This document shows positions 34,713 to 44,318 of a stretch of 64,000 nt of DNA, piece by piece. Positions within the stretch are counted from its first letter, which is position 1. The number at the start of each line of letters is the position of its first letter. The notes beneath the pieces were generated by a model. That model did not search any database. It was not told the DNA's origin and saw nothing but the letters and a program-made list of their open reading frames with translations. The stretch covers positions 62,001-126,000 of the forward strand of contig NZ_JAKZFT010000010.1 of NCBI RefSeq assembly GCF_022808985.1. Reading direction: 5' to 3'. This DNA is from Geotalea sp. SG265. Its GTDB lineage: Bacteria > Desulfobacterota > Desulfuromonadia > Geobacterales > Geobacteraceae. The position numbers were made by a program, and so were the translations under genes.

Positions 34713-36377
34713 ATGCAGGTTACCCTGGGGAAAAAACTGTATCTGATCATTTTTCTTGCAGCCATCATGGTTGCTCTCAACATCCTATCCTTTTCCATGG
34801 TTGCCGGCGGTCTAAGGTCAATCAGCGAGCAGACGGATGTTGTGGGGAAAATTGTGGAAAAAGGTCGGTTAACCCAGGAAATGCAGCTGCAGGTGGCAAA
34901 GCGCATGGCCCAACAGATCGTAGAGACACGCAAGACCTCTGTATATGTTCTGGCAACAATGGTATTCGTCATAGTCGCCGGTCTGTTTGTCCTGGTGGCG
35001 GCATTCATGATCAGACGGTCGATCATGAATGCGGTGAACCAGATGCAGGGAATGGCTGCCGACGTTGAGGCAGGATGTCTCATCGTTGAGGGTCAAGAGA
35101 ACGGAACGTTAGGCAGCAAGGACGAGATAGAACGGCTCGAACAATCCTTCAGAGGTGTTGTCGGCAAGTTTCATGATGTGGTCGATGAAGTCGTGCAAAC
35201 GACAGCTTGTCTGGGCGGCACCACAGCCATCCTGAAAAACCGTGCAGAGAACACCTCCAACGGGGCCAGGCGTCAGACGGAGCAGGCGACCCAGATCGCC
35301 ACCGCCGCTGAAGAGATGAGCCTTACCATAGCCGAGATTTCCCAGACATCTGCCAACGCTTCCAATATTTCCGGAAGCGCCCTACAGACAGCTCAACAAG
35401 GAAAAACCGTGGCTGCCGATGCAGTTGAAGCCATAAATCGCGTTCTTGTCAGCAATAAGGAACTGGCCGACATGGTCAGCGGGCTGAACGACCGGGTCAC
35501 TGAAATCGGCGGGGTGGTGGAAGTGATCTCCGATATTGCCGACCAGACCAACCTCCTGGCATTGAATGCGGCTATAGAAGCGGCAAGGGCCGGGGAACAG
35601 GGGCGGGGATTCGCCGTTGTCGCAGACGAAGTAAGGGCGCTGGCCGAGCGGACCATTAAAGCGACACGGGAGATCGGCACAAAGATCACCATGGTCCAGG
35701 ACGAATCCCAGAGAACTGCCGTATCCATGGATAGCGCCTCAGCGGAGGTGGAAAGGGCCACCGGCTTTATCGGCAAGGTGGAGGAGGCCTTGGACGGCAT
35801 CGTTGTCCAAGTCCAGACCGTGCGTGACCAGATCGTCCAGATTGCCACGGCCGTTGAAGAACAGTCGGCGACAGCTTCCGATGTGGCGGCCAATGTGGAA
35901 AGGACAAGCACTATAGCCCGTGAAATGGAGATAATGTCGGCAGATGTGCTGCGGGAGGCGAGTGCTTTGAACCAGACCAGCGAAAGCCTGAGAAACGGCA
36001 CTGCTGCCTTTAAGACAAAGGGGAGCAAGCTGCTTATCCTGCAGTTGGCAAAATCAGACCACCAGCTATTCGTCGGCAAGGTGGGAGCTGCCGTCAACGG
36101 TCATCAGGAGCTGGATCCTGCGCAGCTTCCCGACCACCGTAACTGTCGCTTCGGCAAATGGTATTACAGCGAGGGTATGGAGTCGTGCGGCAAAACTGCT
36201 AGCTTCAGAGCCATTGAAGCTCCCCACGAGAGGATTCATACCCTGGCCAAGGAAGCGGTTATCGCCGCGCGGAAAGGCCAGCAGGAAGAGGCGTTGCAAC
36301 GGCTGGCAGAGGTGGAAGCAATATCTGGTCAAATCTGCAAGGGGCTGGAAGCAATCCAGGGAGAATGTAAGAGTTGA
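34713..36377 (+). CDS. Methyl-accepting chemotaxis protein with C-terminal CZB zinc-binding domain
   Basis: 554 residues. Membrane helices at about 9-32 and 77-98 enclose only some 45 residues of periplasmic sequence, too short for a standard sensor domain. A HAMP-like linker and a long coiled-coil signalling domain follow (hairpin tip [38 protein letters not shown]), then a CZB domain (about 430-545) with [28 protein letters not shown] and [10 protein letters not shown] supplying the His/Cys zinc ligands. CZB domains sense zinc or oxidants such as HOCl. So the input is probably cytoplasmic. GGAGG site before the ATG; monocistronic. Confidence 0.93.
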   Translation: MQVTLGKKLYLIIFLAAIMVALNILSFSMVAGGLRSISEQTDVVGKIVEKGRLTQEMQLQVAKRMAQQIVETRKTSVYVLATMVFVIVAGLFVLVAAFMIRRSIMNAVNQMQGMAADVEAGCLIVEGQENGTLGSKDEIERLEQSFRGVVGKFHDVVDEVVQTTACLGGTTAILKNRAENTSNGARRQTEQATQIATAAEEMSLTIAEISQTSANASNISGSALQTAQQGKTVAADAVEAINRVLVSNKELADMVSGLNDRVTEIGGVVEVISDIADQTNLLALNAAIEAARAGEQGRGFAVVADEVRALAERTIKATREIGTKITMVQDESQRTAVSMDSASAEVERATGFIGKVEEALDGIVVQVQTVRDQIVQIATAVEEQSATASDVAANVERTSTIAREMEIMSADVLREASALNQTSESLRNGTAAFKTKGSKLLILQLAKSDHQLFVGKVGAAVNGHQELDPAQLPDHRNCRFGKWYYSEGMESCGKTASFRAIEAPHERIHTLAKEAVIAARKGQQEEALQRLAEVEAISGQICKGLEAIQGECKS

Positions 36378-36409
36378 CGCCTGTGTGTTAACGGTTGCAA
36401 AACAAAAAA

Positions 36410-36440
36410 GGAGCGCTCCCGCGGGAACGCTCCTTTTTTT
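36410..36440. terminator. Bidirectional terminator between chemoreceptor and CoA-transferase genes
   Basis: GGAGCG and CGCTCC flank a self-complementary CTCCCGCGGGAA loop, with AAAAAA before and TTTTTTT after. Serves both convergent genes. Confidence 0.85.
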
Positions 36441-36459
36441 GTCTGTTTGTAATCTATTC

Positions 36460-38022
36460 TCAGATGTCCCAGTTGTCGATCTTCATGGTGCCGTTCTTGG
36501 CCAGGTTGACCTGCATCTTGAAGACCCGGTCCAGGAGTTGCGGCTCGTGGCCGGCTTTTCTGGCGATGCAATCCTTTGTGGCCATGTCCAGGTATTCCTG
36601 GAGGAGCGGCTTGTAATCGGGGTGGGCGCACTTGTCGATGATGAGCTTTGCCCTGCTTTTCGGGTCGAGGCCGCGCAGGTCGGCAAGACCCTGCTCGGTG
36701 ACCAGTACATCCAGGTCGTGCTCGGTGTGGTCCACGTGTGGGACGTGGGGCACAACGCAGGTGATGCCGGTCGGATCGGTCTTGGTGGGGCGGGCCGACG
36801 GGGTGTGCATGATGGACAGGTAGGCGTTGCGCAGGAAGTCGCCGGAGCCGCCGATGCCGTTGATCATGCGGGTTCCGCCCACCAGGGTGGAGTTGGCATG
36901 GGCGTAGATGTCGAACTCGACCGGGGTGTTCATGGCGATGCAGCCCAGGCGGCGGATCGGCTCCGGATGGTTGGCTACGGACAGGGGGCGCATCATGACT
37001 TTCTTGCTGTATTTGTCCCAGTTGGCGTAAAAGCGCTTGAAACCTTCAACTGAGAAGGAGAGGGAGACGGTGGAAGCGAAGTCCAGCTTTCCGGAATCGA
37101 AGAAATCGAGCATGGTATCCTGGAGCACCTCGGTCCAGACGTTGAGGCCGCTGAACGGTCCATTGGCCAGGCCGCCGATGACGGCATTGGCGATGGAGCC
37201 GACCCCCGATTGCAGCGGCAGCAGGTTTTTCGGCAGGCGGCCGTTATCCACCTCGAACTTGAAGAAATCGATGATGTTATCGGCGATGGCTTTGGAGGTA
37301 TCGTCCTGTTCGCTGAAGGAACGGCCGTTGTCGGGGTTCTTGGATTCCACAATGGCGACGATGCGATCGGTGTCGATGCGCACATAGGGCGAACCGGCGC
37401 GGTCATCGACCCGGCTGACCAGGAACGGGAGACGGTGGGGGGGATTGACCGGTTCGATGATGTCGTGAAGCCCCTCGAAGTTGGGGATGGCGGTGTTGAT
37501 TTCGATAATGATCTTGTCGGCAATCTGCACAATCTCCGGTACTGCACCGCAGGAGGCGGTGAGAACCAGGCCGCCGTTTTCGGTTATGGCCGAACATTCA
37601 AGGATGGCTATGTCGAGACGGCCGCCGTTGTCCTTGGTGTAGAAGCCGTAACCAAGATCCTGGGCGAACATGGAGAGATGACGGTCCCCCATGCGGATGC
37701 GCCCTTCGTTGATGCCTGCCTGGATATTTTTGCCGGTCTGGTACGGCCAGCGGCGGTCGATCATGTTGAGCGATGCCCAGCGGTCTTCGGTCTCCACTCC
37801 AACGGATGCGCCGATGAAAAGGTTGAATTTCAGTTTTCCCTGCAGGCCGTTTTTTTCCACATGGTCGGCCAGGGCTATGGGCACCTGTTTCGGGTAACCT
37901 GCCGGGGTAAAGCCGGACCAGCCGATGTTCATTCCGTTCTTGAACAGGGGAATGACCTTATCCACAGTGGTGATCTTGGCGTGGAGGCTTGTTTTTCTGA
38001 TTCTGTCATGAATTTCCGACAT
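36460..38022 (-). CDS. Acetyl-CoA hydrolase/CoA-transferase family (succinyl-CoA:acetate CoA-transferase type)
   Basis: 520 residues. Starts with the family block IPLFKNGMNIGWSGFTPAGYPKQVP and contains the GVGSIANAVIGGL loop and the VWTEVLQDTMLDFFDSG segment where the catalytic Glu that forms the CoA thioester lies; ends with TEQGLADLRGLDPKSRAKLIIDKCAHPDY. In Geobacter such enzymes move CoA between succinyl-CoA and acetate, coupling acetate activation to the TCA cycle. Good AGGAG site. A perfect inverted repeat in its promoter and a divergently placed TetR gene upstream suggest local control. Confidence 0.9.
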   Translation of the reverse strand: MSEIHDRIRKTSLHAKITTVDKVIPLFKNGMNIGWSGFTPAGYPKQVPIALADHVEKNGLQGKLKFNLFIGASVGVETEDRWASLNMIDRRWPYQTGKNIQAGINEGRIRMGDRHLSMFAQDLGYGFYTKDNGGRLDIAILECSAITENGGLVLTASCGAVPEIVQIADKIIIEINTAIPNFEGLHDIIEPVNPPHRLPFLVSRVDDRAGSPYVRIDTDRIVAIVESKNPDNGRSFSEQDDTSKAIADNIIDFFKFEVDNGRLPKNLLPLQSGVGSIANAVIGGLANGPFSGLNVWTEVLQDTMLDFFDSGKLDFASTVSLSFSVEGFKRFYANWDKYSKKVMMRPLSVANHPEPIRRLGCIAMNTPVEFDIYAHANSTLVGGTRMINGIGGSGDFLRNAYLSIMHTPSARPTKTDPTGITCVVPHVPHVDHTEHDLDVLVTEQGLADLRGLDPKSRAKLIIDKCAHPDYKPLLQEYLDMATKDCIARKAGHEPQLLDRVFKMQVNLAKNGTMKIDNWDI

Positions 38023-38067
38023 CTGCCTACTCCTCTTCCGAAAGAAATTTCTGCATCATATTGCAGG

Positions 38068-38083
38068 TCGAACGTTCGTTCGA
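38068..38083. promoter_or_regulatory. Probable TetR operator of the CoA-transferase gene
   Basis: TCGAACG-TT-CGTTCGA, perfect 7-bp arms, 46 bases upstream of the CoA-transferase start codon. Size and symmetry fit a TetR-family dimer site; the regulator gene is the next one upstream on the same strand. Confidence 0.6.
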
Positions 38084-38184
38084 ATTCTGGGATATTAACA
38101 TCTTAAAAAAGAGGCTGCAATGAAATTGTATACAATTGACAAGGTAGCGGGCGGGCTATGGCCGCGGTGTGCAACGCTTTGCTA

Positions 38185-38775
38185 TTAGGCGAGGATTCCT
38201 TTGCCGAAGAGGTCCATGTAGTGGCGGATCACTTCATCATCGCGCTCAGGCGAATGACTGACGATCTCGCGGGTGGCAAGGGTGCTGAGGAAATAGTAAT
38301 TGACCATGCCGACTATGGCCAGCACCGTATCTCCGGCCCCGAGCCCTTTGCGGAAATGGCCCAGGCAGGTTCCTTCCTCGATGATTTCCATTAGGATACG
38401 GATGATCTTCTTGATGGCCGGATCTACGATGGTGGCGAAATAGGGGGTGGGATTGGTGAGCTCGCTGGTGTAGAAGCGCATCAGATAGGGATACTCCCTG
38501 AAACGCCTGATACTCCAGCGGATGTAGGCCTCGATCTTTGCCACGGGGCTATCCTGCATTTCCCTAATAGCCTCGATCTGTTCGAAACAGGCGAATTGCT
38601 CCTGGAGAACCAGGGAATAGAGCCCTTCCTTGCCGCCGAAGTGGTAGGAGATCATGGAAATGCTGACCTCGGCGGCTTTGGAAAGCTCGCGGATGCTGAC
38701 TCCGTTGAGGCCACGCTCGGCAAAGAGACGGGTGGCCGTTTCGATAAGATTGTTGCGGTAGTCTTTTTTTGCCAT
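38185..38775 (-). CDS. TetR-family transcriptional regulator
   Basis: 196 residues. The N-terminal 50 hold the TetR helix-turn-helix (LIETATRLFAERGLNGVSIRELSKAAEVSISMISYHFGGKEGLY); the remainder is the helical ligand-binding and dimer domain, similar in plan to the CecR/YbiH or DUF1956 group. Same strand as, and upstream of, the CoA-transferase gene, so likely its repressor, with an acyl-CoA or fatty acid as possible ligand (inference from context). AAAGGTGAG site. Confidence 0.88.
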   Translation of the reverse strand: MAKKDYRNNLIETATRLFAERGLNGVSIRELSKAAEVSISMISYHFGGKEGLYSLVLQEQFACFEQIEAIREMQDSPVAKIEAYIRWSIRRFREYPYLMRFYTSELTNPTPYFATIVDPAIKKIIRILMEIIEEGTCLGHFRKGLGAGDTVLAIVGMVNYYFLSTLATREIVSHSPERDDEVIRHYMDLFGKGILA

Positions 38776-38865
38776 TTCTCACCTTTGGCGTTTCTGGTGG
38801 GAATATAGCCAAAAAGATGAGACATGGCAAATGATAAGAGGCCTCTGTTGGAATTCATGGAAAAT

Positions 38866-39037
38866 GGAAGGCAGTCGCGACGTCGTCCGTTTGCTCTGTC
38901 GCCACAGCTGCGGAGCTTGCGGTGCTGTCCGCGTCATGCCGCACGATGCTTAGGCTAACCCTGTTCCGTTCCATACACGGCGGGTGTCCGCTCGCCGTTG
39001 CGGCTCGTCGCTCACTCCCCACGCCCGACTGCCTTCC
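38866..39037. repeat. 172-bp long palindrome of a second type
   Basis: Perfect 12-bp outer arms GGAAGGCAGTCG / CGACTGCCTTCC enclose GC-rich internal partial repeats (GCGGAGCTTGCGG; CGGCGGGTGTCCGCTCGCCG). The architecture resembles the nif-associated palindromes but the sequence and core differ. Lies between the TetR gene promoter and the terminator of the secreted protein gene. Confidence 0.55.
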
Positions 39038-39055
39038 TTGCAAATGCTGAAGAAT

Positions 39056-39083
39056 AAAAAACCCCCTCGGCGAACCGAGGGGG
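39056..39083 (-). terminator. Intrinsic terminator with UUCG tetraloop
   Basis: On the minus strand CCCCCTCGG-TTCG-CCGAGGGGG followed by TTTTTT: a 9-bp stem with an extra-stable tetraloop, 22 bases after the stop codon of the secreted FnIII/malectin protein. Confidence 0.9.
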
Positions 39084-39104
39084 CTAGTGCATTGCATCGC
39101 AGGT

Positions 39105-40580
39105 CTACATCTTTTGGATCAGGATGGCGCTCACCTTGCCGTAGTCTTTCGTGCTGGTGAAGGTGATGGTGATGGCTCCGTTAGTTACCACCACCGGCAC
39201 CGAAACGTCATAAGCAGTGTTTTTGCCCACCTTCGCATAAATGTCCAGGTTGCTGATCATCGTCTGCCCATTGATGGCCACGTTGAATACCCGTTGGCCG
39301 GCGGCGGAGAAATATATCTCCGCGAACTTCAGCGTCACCAGGTAGTTGCCGTTCGCGGCCGGGATGGTGTAGGAAAAATTTCCCCAGCGTTCGCTCTGGT
39401 AGAGGGTGTCGTCGGTTGTGCCGGCGATGGCTGCTGTTGTCTTGGCCGCATAGCCACCCTTAAAATTGCCGTCTGCTTGATAGGGGTTGCCGGTGGAGTC
39501 AGTGAACTGGGCACCACCGCTGTTGGTGGCAAACAGGAGCGCCGAAGGGACGATCCTGATGGCGCTGATCTTGCCGTAGTCCTTGGTGCTGGTAAACCCG
39601 ATGTTGATGGCGCCGTTGGTGACATTCACCGGAATAACCACATCATAGGCCGTGTTTTTGCCCACCTTGGCATAGATGTCCAGGTTGCTGATCACGGTCT
39701 GGCCATTGACAGTGACGCTGAAAACCCTTTGGCCGGCTGAGGAGAAGTATATCTCGGCAAATTTAAGCGTCAGGGTATAACTGCCGTTGGCCACGGGAAT
39801 GCTGTAGGAGAAATTTCCCCAGCGTTCGCTCTGGTACAGGAGGTCATCCGTCGTGCCGGCAATGGCTGCGGTGGTTTTGCCGGTACTGCCGCCACTGAAG
39901 GCTTTATCGGTGCCATATATCGTTCCGGCGGCATCGGTGTACGCTGCTCCGCCACAGTCAACGGCAAAGGATGTGGCGGCTGTGACCGCAGTGAAGGTGG
40001 CCTGGATGGTGTGGCTGGCGTTCACGTTGCTGAAGGTATAACTCGAGGCGGTACCCACTGAGGCTCCGTCAACCTGCACAGCGGCAATGGAATAGCCGGC
40101 GGCGGGGGTGATGGTATAGGTTTGGGACATCCCCTGGGAGATGATGGTGGAGCCTGGCGGCGTTATGGAACCTCCAGCACCGGCTGAGGCAGTCAGGGTA
40201 AAGACGGGGACCGGAGCCGCAGGGGTGGCATAGAGCAGTTCATTGGAGAGGGCGCTGGCGAGCCCGGTAGTATCGTAAGCGCTGACGGCGAAGTAATAGG
40301 TGGTGGCATCGCTTAAGGTAGTGAAGGTGTAGGAGGTGGCGGTGCCTGCGTCGAAGTTGAGTGAGTAGTTGCCCGGCGCAGTTCCGGCGTAGACTCGGTA
40401 GCCTCCCACAGCGGTCAGGGGTGTTCCATCCACATAGGTGGTGGGTGGATCCCAGGCCAGTGTTGTCTGGGCTGCCATGGCATGCCCGGCACAAAGAGAC
40501 GATGCCATGAGAAACAATGCACTTAATATCAGAGAGAGACGCAGAACACCTTTGAACCCAAGCTTTTTGGATACGAGCAC
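39105..40580 (-). CDS. Secreted FnIII / bacterial-repeat / double malectin-like protein
   Basis: 491 residues. Signal peptide (LRLSLILSALFLMASSLCAGHAMAA), a fibronectin type III domain (to about 125), one InlB/SprB-type 'bacterial repeat' (about 130-200: GSITPPGSTIISQGMSQTYTITPAAGYSI ... YTFSNVNASHTI) and two tandem malectin-like carbohydrate-binding domains sharing DDxLYQSERWGNFSY and AEIYFSxAGQRVF. The two malectin units are near duplicates. The GTG at 40580 was chosen because GGAGG lies 10 bases upstream and its paralog at 62.4 kb starts the same way; an upstream GTG at 40610 is possible. Probably binds the local exopolysaccharide on the cell surface. Confidence 0.85.
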   Translation of the reverse strand: MLVSKKLGFKGVLRLSLILSALFLMASSLCAGHAMAAQTTLAWDPPTTYVDGTPLTAVGGYRVYAGTAPGNYSLNFDAGTATSYTFTTLSDATTYYFAVSAYDTTGLASALSNELLYATPAAPVPVFTLTASAGAGGSITPPGSTIISQGMSQTYTITPAAGYSIAAVQVDGASVGTASSYTFSNVNASHTIQATFTAVTAATSFAVDCGGAAYTDAAGTIYGTDKAFSGGSTGKTTAAIAGTTDDLLYQSERWGNFSYSIPVANGSYTLTLKFAEIYFSSAGQRVFSVTVNGQTVISNLDIYAKVGKNTAYDVVIPVNVTNGAINIGFTSTKDYGKISAIRIVPSALLFATNSGGAQFTDSTGNPYQADGNFKGGYAAKTTAAIAGTTDDTLYQSERWGNFSYTIPAANGNYLVTLKFAEIYFSAAGQRVFNVAINGQTMISNLDIYAKVGKNTAYDVSVPVVVTNGAITITFTSTKDYGKVSAILIQKM

Positions 40581-40667
40581 GTTGGTGATACCTCCAGACG
40601 TTTGTGGCACAGGGTTTTGTTGGGCAGAGTAGAGATTACAAGAGTACGGGGAGGGCCTTTAATTTGA

Positions 40668-40683
40668 TGTGACGGAAGTCACT
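40668..40683. promoter_or_regulatory. CRP/FNR-family-like palindrome
   Basis: TGTGA-CGGAAG-TCACT matches the CRP consensus TGTGA-N6-TCACA at 9 of 10 arm positions. It lies between the divergent secreted-protein gene and the exopolysaccharide operon and could serve either. Confidence 0.45.
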
Positions 40684-40752
40684 TTTGCGGCAGAGAGGGA
40701 TTTGGCGAACTTGCTGATTCTTCGCGAAGTTTCTGCAACAGTCCTGGATTCC

Positions 40753-40780
40753 TTGACATGGGCTTATATGGTAGTAGTAT
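40753..40780 (+). promoter_or_regulatory. Sigma-70-type promoter of the exopolysaccharide operon
   Basis: TTGACA, 16 bases, TAGTAT. The -35 is a perfect match and the -10 matches at four positions. The start codon of the first operon gene is about 100 bases downstream. Confidence 0.5.
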
Positions 40781-40883
40781 GAAAAATAGTTAAATTATTA
40801 TTCTCTAATTTAATTGACTGCGCTCCATTTGTCCCGGTTTTACGGCGTTCCGCTAAAAATTCCCGACATTTGTAAAGGAACTT

Positions 40884-41576
40884 ATGAAACGGACTCATTT
40901 CTTCAGCCTGCTCTTTGTCCTGCTTCTTTTATCTGCATGCATGTCCGGCCGCAGTAAGCCTCCTTCAGCCCAGTTACCAGTCCTTTCACCCGCCAATGCT
41001 CTTCAGGAGTATGTTATTCAACGGGGTGACCAGCTAGATATCAAATTTTTCTACAATCCGGAACTTAATGAGCTGGTTGCAGTTCGTCCTGATGGACGGA
41101 TCTCTCTGCAACTGGTGAAAGAAGTTATGGTTGCAGGTATGACGCCGGCTCAACTTAATGAACAACTCACCACCAAGTATGCCCCCCTGATCAGAAAGCC
41201 GGAAATATCCATTATAGTCCGATCATTTACAGCTCAGAAAGTATTCGTCGATGGTGAAGTCAATAAACCAGGGCTTATAGGGCTAAATGACTCCATGACT
41301 GTCATTCAGGCAATATCACAGGCAGGAGGATTCAAGGATACAGCCAACCTTGATGAGGTTTTCATCATCAGAAGGGGTGGGGATAATTCATTCGTGACCA
41401 CACCTGTAAATCTGAAACGCATCCTCAAAGATGGTGACAACATGCAGAATATCGTTCTCTTGCCCAATGACGTGGTCCTGGTGCCCAAATCGAATATAGC
41501 CAGCATCGATCTATGGGTGGATCAGCACATTCGTAAACTGGTACCGGTGCCGTTCGGTGTCGGCGTAGGTCCGTGA
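40884..41576 (+). CDS. Wza-type outer-membrane polysaccharide export lipoprotein
   Basis: 230 residues. Lipobox LLSAC (Cys19) marks an outer-membrane lipoprotein; residues about 45-130 are the poly-export domain (YVIQRGDQLDIKFFYNPELNELVAVRPDGRISLQLV), followed by one SLBB domain (VFVDGEVNKPGLIGLNDSMTVIQAISQAGG). Compared with E. coli Wza (379 aa) it has fewer SLBB repeats and no long C-terminal barrel helix. First gene of the long exopolysaccharide locus. Confidence 0.92.
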   Translation: MKRTHFFSLLFVLLLLSACMSGRSKPPSAQLPVLSPANALQEYVIQRGDQLDIKFFYNPELNELVAVRPDGRISLQLVKEVMVAGMTPAQLNEQLTTKYAPLIRKPEISIIVRSFTAQKVFVDGEVNKPGLIGLNDSMTVIQAISQAGGFKDTANLDEVFIIRRGGDNSFVTTPVNLKRILKDGDNMQNIVLLPNDVVLVPKSNIASIDLWVDQHIRKLVPVPFGVGVGP

Positions 41577-41603
41577 TCAGCGAATAAAACAAAAAGGATC
41601 ATT

Positions 41604-43070
41604 ATGCAAAACTCGATTTATGGCCATGAAAATTCCAGCTTCACTCTCAAGGAAGCTCTAACTGTGATATTCAAGTACAAGACAGTAATACTTATTGTCT
41701 TTACTATTGTCACCACAACTGCAATTGGCATTGCATTCATGCAACCTCCAGTCTATGAAGCAAAGGCGAGCGTATTGCTAAAGATCGGTCGTGAATATCT
41801 TAACAGATCTGAACTTAGTGAAAGCAGTAAACCTGTACTATCAGTGAACCAAGAAGAGCTGACGACATCCGAAATTCAGATACTGAAAAATAACGCAATG
41901 ATGAAAAATGTGGTTACGAGAGTGGGAATAGACAAGATATATCCTGAGCTCTCAAAAAATGTGTCAGGCAATATGAATCCGCTTGATGTTGCGGCTGAGA
42001 ATCTGGAAAAACAGATCACTGTCGAAGGGGTAAAAAAATCAAATGTGCTGATGGTGTCTTTTCAACACACAGATCCCGCAGTGGCGGCCAAGGTGGTCAA
42101 TACTCTGATCGAGCTTTTCAAGGAAAAGCATCTCCAGGTATACAGCGACCCGAAATCCTCATTCCTTGAAAAGCAGCTGGCAACCTATCAGACAAGACTG
42201 AGAGATTCGGAACAGAATCTTCAGGCATACAAACAGGCCCACATGGTGTATTCCCTCGACGAACAGCGCACCCTGCTGCTGGAACAGCGGTTCGGTCTGG
42301 ACACACTGCTCAAGAACTCAGAACACTCCATCTATGAATCGGAAAAGAGGATCGCTTATCTGAAAAGGCAGTTGAAGGGTATTTCGGAGAGCAAAACCCG
42401 ATATACCAACTCGGAGCGTGATCGCATAGTGGTGGACGCAAAGTCACGGTTACTGGCACTGCAACTGGAAGAGCACGAATTATTGAAAAAATATCAGGAC
42501 GATAATGTACTGGTGGCAAATATCCGCAAAGAAACCGAACTGGTAAAAAATTTCATAAAGGAACAGGAAGAAGACATATACGGAAAGGCCAAAAGCAGTA
42601 ATGTCATTTATCAGAACGTTGAAATGGAACTTATCAAGGCGGAAACGGAACTCACTTCACAGAAAGGAAGACTTGCCTCATTGCGCCAGCAGTTGCGCCA
42701 GGTCGACAAGAACATTCAATCACTGGACTTGAGCGAAAAAGGACTACAGGAATTGAAGCGCGATCAGCAGTTGAATGAGAAGAACTACCAGATCTATCTG
42801 ACTAAAACCGAGGAGGCCCGTATAGCGGAAAACATGGACCGGCTGAAAATTGCCAACATCAGTGTCATTCAGGATGCAGCTGTGTCGGGGAACCCGGTCA
42901 AACCCAATAAACTTTTATACTCGGCAATCGGTATTGTATTTGGGTGCATTTCTGGTGTCGGGGTCGCCTTCCTGTCCGAGTCCAGAGCACGAACGTTCTC
43001 CAATCCCCTTGCCGTCGAAAGACTCCTGGGAGTGCCGGTCCTTGCGGTCGTCTGCAATGAGGAAGGCTAG
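41604..43070 (+). CDS. Wzz/GumC-type polysaccharide chain-length determinant
   Basis: 488 residues. A first membrane helix near 27-48 (VILIVFTIVTTTAIGIAFM), a large periplasmic coiled-coil region (about 190-400) and a second helix near 445-465 (LLYSAIGIVFGCISGVGVAFL) frame the Wzz plus GNVR architecture of PCP-2 co-polymerases. It lacks a fused tyrosine kinase, which is supplied by a separate CpsD-like gene downstream. 27 bases after the export lipoprotein gene. Confidence 0.9.
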   Translation: MQNSIYGHENSSFTLKEALTVIFKYKTVILIVFTIVTTTAIGIAFMQPPVYEAKASVLLKIGREYLNRSELSESSKPVLSVNQEELTTSEIQILKNNAMMKNVVTRVGIDKIYPELSKNVSGNMNPLDVAAENLEKQITVEGVKKSNVLMVSFQHTDPAVAAKVVNTLIELFKEKHLQVYSDPKSSFLEKQLATYQTRLRDSEQNLQAYKQAHMVYSLDEQRTLLLEQRFGLDTLLKNSEHSIYESEKRIAYLKRQLKGISESKTRYTNSERDRIVVDAKSRLLALQLEEHELLKKYQDDNVLVANIRKETELVKNFIKEQEEDIYGKAKSSNVIYQNVEMELIKAETELTSQKGRLASLRQQLRQVDKNIQSLDLSEKGLQELKRDQQLNEKNYQIYLTKTEEARIAENMDRLKIANISVIQDAAVSGNPVKPNKLLYSAIGIVFGCISGVGVAFLSESRARTFSNPLAVERLLGVPVLAVVCNEEG

Positions 43071-43073
43071 GAC

Positions 43074-44276
43074 ATGTACCTGGACTTTTTCAATCTGCAA
43101 AAAGAGCCGTTTAACATAACCCCTGACCCAGATCTGCTCTTTTTGAGCAATTCAAATAAGGAAGCTCTGGCAGCGATCATCTACGGGGTCGTCCAGAGAA
43201 AGGGCTTTGTGGCAATTACCGGGCAAATCGGGGTGGGCAAAACTACCATCATTCGATCGTTCCTGGAAAGCAAGTATGGCTCGAACCTGAAGATCATCTA
43301 TATCTTCAACGCGAACCTTTCCTTCAAAGCGCTGCTGAAGACCATATTCCGGAACCTGGGCCTTTCTCCCGGTTCGGAAGAAGTCTTCGAGATGGTTAAC
43401 GAGCTTCATCAGATATTGATTGACCTGTACAAGCGTGGGGCGAACGTCGTTCTGATAGTTGATGAAGCTCAGAACATGCCGGTTGAGACCTTGAGAGCAT
43501 TGCACATGCTCTCAAACCTGGAGACGACAGCGGACAAGCTGATCCAGGTCGTTTTATGCGGTCAACCTGAACTGGATGACATTCTGGACGGTCATTTATT
43601 GCGGCAGCTCAAACAGCGGATTGCCATCAGGGCGATTATTCAGTCGCTGACGAAAGAAGAAAGCCTTGCGTACATTCGGCACAGGCTGTCAAAAACAGCT
43701 GTCCATGGTGCCGAAATATTCACCGCTGGAGCATTGAAGGAGATCATCGGCAAAGCAAATGGCATTCCACGGGTCATCAACACCCTGTGCGACAACTGTC
43801 TCATTACTTCTTTCGGCAGGCAGGAAAGAAGGGTGACACAGAAGTTAGCCAGAGAGATCATTAGGGAAACAGCCAGCGTAAGGCCTGTTAACAACGCATC
43901 AAGGAGAAATCTTGCTGTTGTGTCGCTGGTGGCGGCAATGATGGTCCTGTTCGTCTTTGCCGATGATGTGGCGCGAGTGGTGCAGTCAGCCTTTGCTGCG
44001 AAGAACATGCAGGGCCAGATAAGGACGCAGCCGGCTGCTCCAGTTGCCCCATTGCCGCCTGGTAGTGCCAATGTGCAGTCACTGGAAGAGCCAAAGAAAC
44101 TGATTGTTTCCAAGGTTGTCAGAAAAGGGGACACACTGGCGCGTCTTGTCAACCAGACTTATGGCTCCGTCAATGACCGGCTGATCGGGATGGTGCTGGA
44201 TATTAATCCGCAGATTCTTGACAGAGACCAGATCAAAGAGGGGGAAAAGATCGCATTTCCTCCCCCTGATAACTGA
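43074..44276 (+). CDS. ExeA-like AAA ATPase with membrane helix and LysM-like tail (XrtA-locus type)
   Basis: 400 residues. Begins with the ExeA family signature MYLDFFNLQKEPFNITPDPD; Walker A GQIGVGKTT (50-58), Walker B VVLIVDEAQN near 125-134, sensor region DILDGHLLRQLKQRI; a membrane helix near 280-297; then a proline-rich linker and a LysM-like C-terminus (VRKGDTLARLVNQTYGSVND ... LDINPQILDRDQIKEGEKI). Such ATPases are regular members of exosortase (XrtA)-associated polysaccharide loci. Starts four bases after the Wzz stop. Confidence 0.88.
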   Translation: MYLDFFNLQKEPFNITPDPDLLFLSNSNKEALAAIIYGVVQRKGFVAITGQIGVGKTTIIRSFLESKYGSNLKIIYIFNANLSFKALLKTIFRNLGLSPGSEEVFEMVNELHQILIDLYKRGANVVLIVDEAQNMPVETLRALHMLSNLETTADKLIQVVLCGQPELDDILDGHLLRQLKQRIAIRAIIQSLTKEESLAYIRHRLSKTAVHGAEIFTAGALKEIIGKANGIPRVINTLCDNCLITSFGRQERRVTQKLAREIIRETASVRPVNNASRRNLAVVSLVAAMMVLFVFADDVARVVQSAFAAKNMQGQIRTQPAAPVAPLPPGSANVQSLEEPKKLIVSKVVRKGDTLARLVNQTYGSVNDRLIGMVLDINPQILDRDQIKEGEKIAFPPPDN

Positions 44277-44318
44277 TCAGTTCAGAACACTCAGCTGCAT
44301 TATGTCAGGAGAACCGTG

